DNA from: Anoxybacillus mongoliensis
Lineage (GTDB): Bacteria; Bacillota; Bacilli; Bacillales; Anoxybacillaceae
Reading direction: 5' to 3'
Assembly (NCBI RefSeq): GCF_014201515.1
Contig: NZ_JACHEQ010000012.1
Coordinates: 1-64,000 of the forward strand
DNA length: 64,000 nt
Made by a program: the position numbers and the translations under genes. Positions 7,601 to 13,850 of the stretch are shown piece after piece. The notes under the pieces are model-generated. The model was given only the letters and a program-made list of their open reading frames with translations. It made no database searches and was not told where the DNA came from. Numbering within the stretch: the stretch's first letter is position 1; the number at the start of each line of letters is the position of its first letter.

Positions 7601-10201
7601 CGCAGTGTGGAGGCTCGACAACAGCTCGTGCAAGCGCTACGTGCGGTGGAGGAAGAAGTGGTTGCGGACGTCGTGCGCACAGCGAAAGAAGCTGTACGAG
7701 CAAATACTCCAGCGACAAAGGTAGAAACAAAAGAAGCACAACTGAAACAAGTGGCAGAGGTGCGAAAGCAAGTGGAACATGCTCCAACGGTGAAAGCAGT
7801 AGAGCTACAAGTGAGAGAGGTGGCTCGGACATTACCAGCGGAGCAAGCAGAGAAAGTGGTGCGTGCACTTGAGCAGTCGAAACAGCAAGAGGCAATGGGG
7901 CGCACAGAGAAAGTGGCTCGTGCGCTAGAACAGTCGAAACAGCTGGAGACAATGGGACGCAGTGTGGAGGCTCGACAACAGCTCGTGCAAGCGCTACGTG
8001 CGGTGGAGGAAGAAGTGGTTGCGGACGTCGTACGAACAGCAAAAGAAGCTGTACGAGCAAATACTCCAGCGACAAAGATAGAAACAAAAGAAGCACAACT
8101 GAAACAAGTAGTAGAGGTGCGGAAGCAAGCAGAAAGTGCCTCGACGGTGAAGGCAGTAGAGGCGCAAGTGAGAGAGGTGGCTCGTACGTTACCAGCGGAG
8201 CAAGGGGAGAAGGTCGCCCGTGCGCTAGAACAGTCGAAACAGCTGGAGACAATGGGACGCAATGTGGAGGCTCGACAACAGCTCGTGCAAGCATTACGTG
8301 CAGTGGAAGAGGCAGTCACATCTGAAGTGTTACAAGAGGCGAAAGAAGCTGTACGAGCAAATACCCCAGCCCCCAAGGTAGAAACAAAAGAAGCCCAGCT
8401 GAAACAAGTGGCAGAGGTGCGGAAGCAAGCAGAAAGTGCTCCGAATGTGAAGGCAGTAGAGCCACAAGTGAGAGAGGTCGCTCGTGCATTACCAACAGAG
8501 CAAGCAGAAAAAGTCATGCGTACATTAAACCAAGCGAAGTTGTTTGAAACGGTTGGACGTGGTGAGGAAGCCCGACAGCAACTCGTGCAAACGTTACGTT
8601 CAATTGAACAACAGCTTGCGCCTGAACATGTCAATCGCGCAAATATGATTGCTAATTACCTCGAGCGGCAAACAATGACGTTGACAGAAGCAGTTCGTCA
8701 GTTGCAAGCTGATGCTACACTTGCGAAACAACCAAATATGGCTCAAATGCTTCAGCAAGCCACACAAATGTTAGACAAACAACGACAACAGTTGTTAACT
8801 GCCCTTACGACAACAGAAAGTGAACAACGTGCAACAAATGATGTTCGTGCGACCATCGCTCAAGCGATGAAAACGATGCAAAAGGAGCCAAACGTCAAAG
8901 AGGCGCTGCAAATGGCGCGGATGCAACTTGCTCAACATATGGAACCGTCCCTTCATGAAGCGTTTGCTCGCGCGGAGCAGATGGCAGATGAAGGTCGAGA
9001 AATTGCCGCAAGACAGACGGTCGTCCAAGCGCTTCAACAACTTGAACAAACGTTGCCAACAAACGATGCTCCATCATCAGTTGATGTGGCATATGAATCT
9101 TTGGCTACGCTCGGTTTACAGTCGAAAGATATGATCGTCCAAACGGTGACGAAACGAATGGCAGAAGCGGCGCAGCAGTTTCAACAAACAAAGCGTGATA
9201 TGATGCGCAATTTAGATGCGATCGATCATCTGATTACTCAATGCAAGCAAGCGGCGCGACCGCAAGCAAAGCAGCTGTTAGAAACGACGATTAAACAGCT
9301 TGACCAAACGATTTTAAAAAGCGATGCGATGTTGTTTGCGGATATGACGATGGAGAAAAAATTGCTGCAAGCCAGTTCGCAATTGGCGGAAGCGAAAAAG
9401 CTGCTAGATAAAGGACAAATGGCAGAAGCACAAAAAATCGTGAAGCAAGTAAAAAGTACGCTTGAACAAATGCAATTTAAACCGTCAGATGTGAAAGTGA
9501 AACATTTCGTTGAAGCGCAGTCGCTCAAACAGCAAGCGCCAGAGCGAGCGTTACTGACGCAATGGAACGAAATCGTTCAGCCCGAGCCGTCCGCGCGCCA
9601 CATGCTGCAAACAATTCGCCGCCTCGGTTTCATGCATGAAACGGATGTTGCCAATGCGCTCGTGTTTAACGGCGAAAGTGAACAGGCTGAAGAAACGATG
9701 AAAGGACTACTCATGAAATTAGCACAAACGGGTGGCGAAGCAGCGAAACAAGCTGAACAAGCATTGACGAATATGACAGGGCAACAGCTGCTAAATAAAA
9801 ACGATCAAGGAAGCGCGATGCAAACGCTTTTTTTCACGATTCCATTGCTGCTGCAAAAGGAAGTGAAAGATGTAAAAGTATATGTCAATGCGCGAAACGA
9901 TGGAAAACGAGTTGACTGGGAAAACTGCAGCTTATACTTTTTATTCGAAACGAAAAAGCTGGGCGATGTCGGTGTATTATTAAGCGCAAACGAACGAACG
10001 ATTTCCGTGACGTTTCGCAACGATCGCGAAGATTTCGCTGAACGTATGCGTCCGCTTATTGAGACTGCCACAGAGCGTCTTGAAGAAATCGGCTATCGCG
10101 TCGGAAATATACAATTTACAACATTTGAGAAAACGGAAGAAAAAACGAACGAGACAAAACGAGCGACATGGACAGAGAAAGGATATGATTTTACAATATG
10201 A
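4661..10201 (+). CDS. Giant FliK-like (YlqG-type) protein with nine tandem coiled-coil repeats
   Basis: 1846 aa from the ATG at 4661 (GGAG ends 10 nt before it); longer upstream starts overlap comFC. Three zones are visible. The N-terminus (about 20-75) is a small beta domain (LKAGDVYEAVV...RVKVQVTG) like that of Clostridium-type FliK. Residues about 420-1320 are nine near-identical 100-residue helical repeats rich in E, Q, A, R. The C-terminus (about 1720-1825) resembles the FliK hook-length domain (LGDVGVLLSANERTISVTF, then a helix and GYRVGNIQF). FliK secretes as a ruler and switches FlhB export specificity. An FlhB C-domain homologue overlaps the stop. Usual FliK proteins are about 400-500 aa, so the central expansion is exceptional. 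Role as a ruler or secreted rod is inference. Confidence 0.7.
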   Translation: MEIRGYGHYRSTSSSSTTVTLKAGDVYEAVVKEQVGEKEAIVQLRGVDIRFRFEGDVPSSGRVKVQVTGSDGDVVEGKIVTLPSTSSSETFETPELRQAVTIVAQRQLPLTRETVESLRTFLAEGRGTVEQKLETIQIAASKKLDMTMKQLQAVHEALHGKPFSESLHDIVRAIDEHFSFAPISKQRSQTVSELRAQLQQERNIDRVLELAKQFAEENGHDEIAKAVREATLLKERGHETFARSRIMQAVALAEENEKIDHVQTERATTQEKQLQMVRQQVEREPIVAKALTIAKGSEVVRQTLGPALQEAEQLYRSGQPLSAKQRLLEAFASVEKTEDASVQLSTATQKQMIDEAKRIVRNARNIEDAVRQLKETVLPRIESNELHEVIERVEQLGEKAKTDLIQALRAVEQKTDIRTTAETKEAQLKQVVEVRKQAESAPNAKTVESQVRDLVRTLPAEQAEKVARALEQSKQLETMGRSVEARQQLVQALRAVEEEVVSDVVRTAKEAVRANTPATKIETKEAQLKQVAEVRKQVENAPNVKAVEPQVREVTRTLPAEQGEKVARALEQSKQLETMGRSVEARQQLIQALRTVEEEATADVVRTAKEAIRANTPATKIETKEAQLKQVAEVRKQAESAPNVKAVEAQVREVTRTLPAEQGEKVARALEQSKQLETMGRSVEARQQLVQALRAVEEEVVADVVRTAKEAVRANTPATKVETKEAQLKQVAEVRKQAESASTVKAVEAQVREVARTLPAEQGEKVARALEQSKQLETMGRNVEARQQLVQALRAVEEAVTSEVLQEAKGAIRANTPATKVETKEAQLKQVVEVRKQAESASTVKAVEAQVREVARTLPAEQGEKVARALEQSKQLETMGRNVEARQQLVQALRAVEEAVTSEVLQEAKEAIRANTPATKVETKEAQLKQVAEVRKQAESAPNVKAVEAQVREVARTLPAEQGEKVARALEQSKQLETMGRSVEARQQLVQALRAVEEEVVADVVRTAKEAVRANTPATKVETKEAQLKQVAEVRKQVEHAPTVKAVELQVREVARTLPAEQAEKVVRALEQSKQQEAMGRTEKVARALEQSKQLETMGRSVEARQQLVQALRAVEEEVVADVVRTAKEAVRANTPATKIETKEAQLKQVVEVRKQAESASTVKAVEAQVREVARTLPAEQGEKVARALEQSKQLETMGRNVEARQQLVQALRAVEEAVTSEVLQEAKEAVRANTPAPKVETKEAQLKQVAEVRKQAESAPNVKAVEPQVREVARALPTEQAEKVMRTLNQAKLFETVGRGEEARQQLVQTLRSIEQQLAPEHVNRANMIANYLERQTMTLTEAVRQLQADATLAKQPNMAQMLQQATQMLDKQRQQLLTALTTTESEQRATNDVRATIAQAMKTMQKEPNVKEALQMARMQLAQHMEPSLHEAFARAEQMADEGREIAARQTVVQALQQLEQTLPTNDAPSSVDVAYESLATLGLQSKDMIVQTVTKRMAEAAQQFQQTKRDMMRNLDAIDHLITQCKQAARPQAKQLLETTIKQLDQTILKSDAMLFADMTMEKKLLQASSQLAEAKKLLDKGQMAEAQKIVKQVKSTLEQMQFKPSDVKVKHFVEAQSLKQQAPERALLTQWNEIVQPEPSARHMLQTIRRLGFMHETDVANALVFNGESEQAEETMKGLLMKLAQTGGEAAKQAEQALTNMTGQQLLNKNDQGSAMQTLFFTIPLLLQKEVKDVKVYVNARNDGKRVDWENCSLYFLFETKKLGDVGVLLSANERTISVTFRNDREDFAERMRPLIETATERLEEIGYRVGNIQFTTFEKTEEKTNETKRATWTEKGYDFTI
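5925..8620 (+). repeat. Tandem array, nine copies of a 300-bp coding repeat
   Basis: The unit is exactly 300 bp (100 codons); copies begin with ETKEAQLKQ near 5928, 6228, 6528, 6828, 7128, 7428, 7728, 8085 and 8385. Bases 6896-7088 and 7196-7388 are identical. A 57-bp partial duplication (about 7905-7961) breaks the period between copies 7 and 8. Copies are mosaic: segment EEEVVADVVRTAKEA alternates with EEAVTSEVLQEAKEA, and APNVKAVE with ASTVKAVE. The last copy is diverged. The array should be prone to recombination and length change. Confidence 0.95.
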
Positions 10202-10485
10202 TGTACTTTAACCAAAAACGAAAGCGAGAAATAAACGGTCCATCGGCGGCGGTCATTCGTTACGAAGAAGGGGATAAAGCGCCGACCGTCGTCGCCCACG
10301 GGCGCGGTTACGTCGCTGAAAAAATTATTGATCTTGCGAAACAAAACGGAGTACCGATCGAACAAGATGCCGCGCTCGTCCAACATTTGCTTGACCTTGA
10401 CCTTAGTGATACGATTCCGCCGCAGTTGTATGCAGTTATCGCAGAAATTTTAATTTTAATTGAAAAAATGGAACGAAACTATTAA
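10198..10485 (+). CDS. FlhB cytoplasmic-domain homologue (FlhX/YlqH type)
   Basis: 95 aa, matching only the C-terminal cytoplasmic domain of the flagellar export switch FlhB, without its membrane part. Visible are the AAVIRYEEGDKAPTVVAHG strand region, the AEKIIDLAKQNGVPI helix and the EDxALVxxLL-like QDAALVQHLL stretch. The autocleavage NPTH of FlhB is replaced by NGPS, so it should not self-cleave, as in other stand-alone FlhX/YlqH proteins. It overlaps the FliK-like gene by 4 nt, and FliK and FlhB-C are interacting partners. B. subtilis has ylqG-ylqH as a similar pair elsewhere in the genome (from memory). Confidence 0.8.
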   Translation: MMYFNQKRKREINGPSAAVIRYEEGDKAPTVVAHGRGYVAEKIIDLAKQNGVPIEQDAALVQHLLDLDLSDTIPPQLYAVIAEILILIEKMERNY

Positions 10486-10508
10486 ACAATAAAAAATCGT
10501 GACGATAA
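10483..10508 (+). promoter_or_regulatory. Candidate sigma-D promoter for the FliS-like/flagellin pair
   Basis: TAAA (10483-10486, overlapping the preceding stop codon), 14-bp spacer, GACGATAA (10501-10508). The -35 box is perfect and the -10 box has two mismatches to GCCGATAT. Confidence 0.55.
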
Positions 10509-10544
10509 ATAAAGTAGGTGAACGATGAAAGGGAGAGTGAGCGC

Positions 10545-10958
10545 GTGGAGTTTTTAACGGAAGAAGTGGTGTACAAAAAAACGCCGCAACAATTAACAGC
10601 GCTACTTTACGAAGGATTAATCGAAAGTGTAGAAGAAGCGATCGTAAGCACAAAAAAGGGCGACTATATTCATGCCAACAAAAGACTACAAAAAGCAAAT
10701 GATATTTTACGCCGTCTTGGCGTTGGCTTGAAGTACGACGCTGGCATTATCGCCCATCAATTAGATGCGCTATACAACTATATGGCGGAGCGTCTTATCG
10801 ATGCAAATATGAAAAAAGACGTAGAGATGATGCAAGAAGTGCTCACGATCACAAAAGAAATTGCAACTGCATGGAATGAGGCGTTGAAAAAACAACCGAC
10901 AACGAATGTCGCAGCGAAAAAAGCAGCGGCATACGAACAATTTATTATGACGGAGTAA
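10545..10958 (+). CDS. Second FliS-like flagellin export chaperone
   Basis: FliS binds the flagellin C-terminus in the cytoplasm and keeps it export-ready. Start chosen at GTG 10545 (GGGAG 9 nt upstream), giving 137 aa; an in-frame GTG at 10518 has no such site. Family features: YKKTPQQLTALLYEGLIESVEEA at the N-terminus, a central helix with ANKRLQKANDILRRL, and YMAERLIDANMKKDVEMM, close to the canonical FliS encoded at 21245. It sits 13 bp before the second flagellin, so it is probably the dedicated chaperone of that protein (inference). Confidence 0.82.
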   Translation: MEFLTEEVVYKKTPQQLTALLYEGLIESVEEAIVSTKKGDYIHANKRLQKANDILRRLGVGLKYDAGIIAHQLDALYNYMAERLIDANMKKDVEMMQEVLTITKEIATAWNEALKKQPTTNVAAKKAAAYEQFIMTE

Positions 10959-10971
10959 AGGAGAGAAAAAC

Positions 10972-12108
10972 ATGAGAATTAATCACAATATTCAAGCATT
11001 AAACGCTTATCGTAACTTGGCAGTAAACCAATCAAACACAGCGAAAAACTTAGAAAAACTTTCTTCCGGTTTACGTATTAACCGCGCGGCAGACGACGCC
11101 GCAGGTCTAGCGATCTCCGAAAAAATGCGCTCGCAAATTCGCGGTTTAGAAGTTGCAGAACGCAATGCGTTAGATGCCATTTCGCTAATTCAAACAGCGG
11201 AGGGGGCGCTAAGCTCTGTTCATAGCATGCTTCAGCGGATGCGTGAGCTAGCGGTGCAGGCGTCTAACGATACAAATACAGCAGAAGACCGTGCGGCATT
11301 AGATCAAGAAATTCAACAGTTAAAAACTGAAATTACACGTGTAGCGACGTCTACTGATTTTAACAAAACGGCATTGCTTGATGGAACGTTTGGAACGAAA
11401 GTCGATCAAGATCCGTTGAAAACAACTGCTTTATCGGTAACAGGGGTGGCAAATATCACAACTGGTGGTGGATTGAAAGCAGGTACTTACACGATCACCT
11501 GGAACATTACTGATAACGTTTATGAGTTAACAGATAGTAGCAGTACGGTGATTGGAAAAGCGAGCGATTTGGCTGCGGACGGTGCAGGTTCCATTACTTT
11601 CAAAGGCTGGGACAGCACGAACAGCAAATACACAGGGGTTTCATTGATTACGGTTACTACAAACGGCGCTTATACGTTGAATAGTTTAGCTGGCGATGTT
11701 GAAATTACTGGAACAGAAAGTAACTTCCAAATCGGAGCGAATGAGGGACAAGTAGTTGGACTAAGCATAAGTGATATGACTACAACTGGTTTAGGAATCG
11801 ATGGTGTAACCGTAACAGATCATGCTTCTGCACAGTCTGCGATTTCAACGATTGACGAAGCCATCCGCAAAGTATCCGAAGAACGCGGCAAGCTCGGCGC
11901 CTACCAAAACCGCCTCGAACATACAATTAACAACTTAAAAACAGCGCATGAGAACTTAACGTCTGCGGAGTCACGTATTCGCGATACAGATATGGCGATG
12001 GAGATGACGAACTTTACGAAAAACAACATTTTAAACCAAGCGGCACAGGCGATGTTGGCGCAATCGAACCAGTTGCCGCAAGGAATTTTACAACTGTTAA
12101 AAAGCTAA
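10972..12108 (+). CDS. Second flagellin with an expanded central domain
   Basis: 378 aa, against 285 for Hag. The conserved N-terminal D0/D1 helices ([35 protein letters not shown]) and C-terminal D1/D0 (RIRDTDMAMEMTNFTKNNIL, MLAQSNQLPQGILQLLKS) bracket a Thr/Ser/Gly-rich beta-type insert at about 135-250 that would be surface-exposed on the filament. AAGGAGAG precedes the ATG. No intron interrupts the site that holds the group I intron in hag. The gene follows its own FliS-like chaperone and ends at a terminator. It may form an alternative or mixed filament. Confidence 0.93.
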   Translation: MRINHNIQALNAYRNLAVNQSNTAKNLEKLSSGLRINRAADDAAGLAISEKMRSQIRGLEVAERNALDAISLIQTAEGALSSVHSMLQRMRELAVQASNDTNTAEDRAALDQEIQQLKTEITRVATSTDFNKTALLDGTFGTKVDQDPLKTTALSVTGVANITTGGGLKAGTYTITWNITDNVYELTDSSSTVIGKASDLAADGAGSITFKGWDSTNSKYTGVSLITVTTNGAYTLNSLAGDVEITGTESNFQIGANEGQVVGLSISDMTTTGLGIDGVTVTDHASAQSAISTIDEAIRKVSEERGKLGAYQNRLEHTINNLKTAHENLTSAESRIRDTDMAMEMTNFTKNNILNQAAQAMLAQSNQLPQGILQLLKS

Positions 12109-12113
12109 TGGGT

Positions 12114-12149
12114 AAAAAGGGTAGGTCAAAGCGACCTCGCCCTTTTTTT
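12114..12149 (+). terminator. Terminator after second flagellin
   Basis: AGGTC / GACCT (12123-12127, 12133-12137) extended, after a small internal loop, by GGG / CCC and an A-run / T-run. It is followed by seven T. Confidence 0.75.
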
Positions 12150-12189
12150 GTAACTGTGGCATAATAAAAAGAAAAAGGTGTGAACGTTG

Positions 12190-12627
12190 ATGGAAGTGCA
12201 AAAAGTGTCGCGAGCGTCGTTGAATCGTGTTGAGAAAAAAGATGATGCACCGATGGAATCGGTGTCGTTTACGGAAGTGATGCATAAGAAAAAAAACGAT
12301 GTGTTATTTGAACGTTTTCAAACGATGGCGCAAGAAATTGAAGCGCAAGGAAAAAAGTTAGCGGAGTCGCAAACGGTTGAAGATTTAAAAAAATATAAAA
12401 GGTTGGTAAAGCAATTTTTAGACGATGCGGTGAAAAATAGTTTGCAGCTTGAAGAACAGCGCGGATTTAGCCGGGGGGGACGGTCGAAAATTTATAAGCT
12501 TGTAAAAGAAGTCGATCAAAAGTTAGTGGAGCTCACAAACGCTGTATTAGAAAAAGAGAAAAAAGGGCTTGATTTGCTCGGGCTTGTTGGTGAAATTCAA
12601 GGGTTAATTATTAATATTTACACGTAA
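12190..12627 (+). CDS. YaaR family protein (DUF327)
   Basis: 145 aa from ATG 12190, with AAAGGTG 9 nt upstream. The C-terminal signature SKIYKLVKEVDQKL...LGLVGEIQGLIINIYT matches the YaaR/DUF327 family, whose B. subtilis member lies far away beside tmk. Function is not established. The sequence is highly charged and helical with no signal or membrane segment. Its place between flagellin and yvyF suggests a flagellar role here, but that is inference from position only. Confidence 0.75.
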   Translation: MEVQKVSRASLNRVEKKDDAPMESVSFTEVMHKKKNDVLFERFQTMAQEIEAQGKKLAESQTVEDLKKYKRLVKQFLDDAVKNSLQLEEQRGFSRGGRSKIYKLVKEVDQKLVELTNAVLEKEKKGLDLLGLVGEIQGLIINIYT

Positions 12628-12638
12628 GGGGGAGCAAC

Positions 12639-13046
12639 ATGTTAGATAACTGCCCAAAATGCGGAAGTTTGTTTGTACGGACGCAATTTCGCGACGTATG
12701 TGACGCATGTTATAAAGAAGAGGAAAAATTGTTTGAAAAAGTGTATGCATTTATTCGAAAACGAGAAAATCGCACGGCGACAATGCCTCAAGTCGTTGAT
12801 GCGACAGGAGTAGAGGAAGCGCTAATTATTAAATGGATTAAAAAAGGGCGACTACAGCTTGTTCATTTTCCAAACCTCGGTTATCCGTGCGAAAAGTGTG
12901 GGGCAACGATTCGTGAAGGCAGGTTATGTGCTAAGTGTATCGGTGGCATCCAAAAAGAGATGACAAAAATTCAACAAGAAGAGGAGCGACAAAGACAAGC
13001 GAAACGCCAGACGACATACTTTACAGAACGCCGAAAAGATGGCTAA
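12639..13046 (+). CDS. yvyF: YvyF, flagellar operon zinc-finger protein
   Basis: 135 aa, TIGR03826-type protein that begins the flgM operon in Bacillus. Two cysteine clusters are seen: CPKCG...CDAC near the N-terminus and CEKCG...CAKC near residues 86-107, suggesting zinc binding. Between them is a helix-turn-helix-like segment (TMPQVVDATGVEEALIIKWIKKGRL). GGGGGAG precedes the ATG. Its function is unclear; a role in regulating the operon has been proposed for the B. subtilis protein. Confidence 0.85.
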   Translation: MLDNCPKCGSLFVRTQFRDVCDACYKEEEKLFEKVYAFIRKRENRTATMPQVVDATGVEEALIIKWIKKGRLQLVHFPNLGYPCEKCGATIREGRLCAKCIGGIQKEMTKIQQEEERQRQAKRQTTYFTERRKDG

Positions 13047-13070
13047 ACATTTTTTTCTTTTAGCCGATAA
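13044..13070 (+). promoter_or_regulatory. Sigma-D promoter of flgM
   Basis: TAAA (13044-13047), 15-bp spacer, GCCGATAA (13063-13070): one mismatch to the sigma-D consensus. It overlaps the yvyF stop and would let sigma-D drive its own anti-sigma gene and flgN-flgK-flgL. Confidence 0.85.
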
Positions 13071-13111
13071 TAAGCATAGGAGAAGAAGAACGGAAAAAGT
13101 GAGGTGGGAAC

Positions 13112-13369
13112 ATGAAAATTAACCGCATTCAACCGATGAACGTCAATCCGTATGAGCGGACGTCACGTGTCGAAAAGCCGACAAAAGCAACGAAAAAGAT
13201 GGATCAAGTTGAAATTTCTAGCGCAGCGAAAGAACTGCAAGAAGCTGCGAAATTTTCCTCGGAACGGTTAGAAAAAGTGGAACGGCTAAAATCAGAAGTT
13301 GAAGCAGGCACGTACACGATCGATGCACGAGCGATTGCGGAAAGCGTATTGCGCTATTATAAACGGTAA
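13112..13369 (+). CDS. flgM: Anti-sigma-28 factor FlgM
   Basis: FlgM binds sigma-D (SigD) and blocks late flagellar genes until hook completion. 85 aa, usual size. MKINRIQPMNVNPYE start, a central DQVEISSAAKELQEA stretch and the C-terminal sigma-binding helix VEAGTYTIDARAIAESVL are typical. GAGGTGGG precedes the start, and a sigma-D promoter lies 41 bp upstream. Followed directly by flgN. Confidence 0.93.
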   Translation: MKINRIQPMNVNPYERTSRVEKPTKATKKMDQVEISSAAKELQEAAKFSSERLEKVERLKSEVEAGTYTIDARAIAESVLRYYKR

Positions 13370-13383
13370 TGGAGCGAGCAAAC

Positions 13384-13836
13384 ATGATCGATGTGATGGA
13401 AAAGTTGTTGACGTTTCATCGTGGCTTATTGCAGCTAGCAGAACAAAAAACAGAAGCGATTAAAAAAAGCGATGTCGGTACGTTACAACAAATGATGGTA
13501 AAAGAACAGAAATATGTGATGGCCATTCGACAGCTAGAAAGCGAACGAATGAGCCTTCTTTCACATATGCCTGAAGAAGAACGAACGGTTAGTCGATATG
13601 CCGAGCAGGTGGAAGAAAAAGAACGAATAAAGCTTCTTCAACTAGCCAATGAACTAAGCGACACGATCGCGCGGCTAAAAGTGCAAAATGAACTGAATAT
13701 GCAGCTACTGCAACAATCGCTCCAATTTATTCATTTTACATTAGATTTGATGATACCGAACGAACAAGATGTGACGTATGACCCGAAGCGAACGGATGAA
13801 TTGCCGCCAAGGTCGTCATTTGAAGCGAAAACGTAA
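13384..13836 (+). CDS. flgN: FlgN flagellar export chaperone
   Basis: FlgN is the cytoplasmic chaperone of the hook-filament junction proteins FlgK and FlgL, encoded just downstream. Start set at ATG 13384 (GGAG 9 nt before), giving 150 aa; an ATG at 13369 overlapping the flgM stop has no ribosome site. All-helical coiled-coil protein (LLTFHRGLLQLAEQKTEAIKK at the N-terminus, LSDTIARLKVQNELNMQLLQQSL near 95-115). Sequence conservation is low, so position carries much of the call. Confidence 0.85.
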   Translation: MIDVMEKLLTFHRGLLQLAEQKTEAIKKSDVGTLQQMMVKEQKYVMAIRQLESERMSLLSHMPEEERTVSRYAEQVEEKERIKLLQLANELSDTIARLKVQNELNMQLLQQSLQFIHFTLDLMIPNEQDVTYDPKRTDELPPRSSFEAKT

Positions 13837-13850
13837 GGAGGGGCTTTTTT

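Noticed and set aside
5925-8620. Repeat array as CRISPR
   Set aside because: Units are 300 bp, contiguous and coding, without short repeats separated by unique spacers. The same applies to the 21-bp repeats at 24405-24551.
6430-8634. 734-aa open frame on the minus strand and several 80-300-aa companions over the repeat array
   Set aside because: They mirror the 300-bp repeats of the + strand gene. They have no ribosome sites, an odd Cys/Ser/Thr- or Leu/Pro-rich composition, and persist only because the repeated codons avoid stops.
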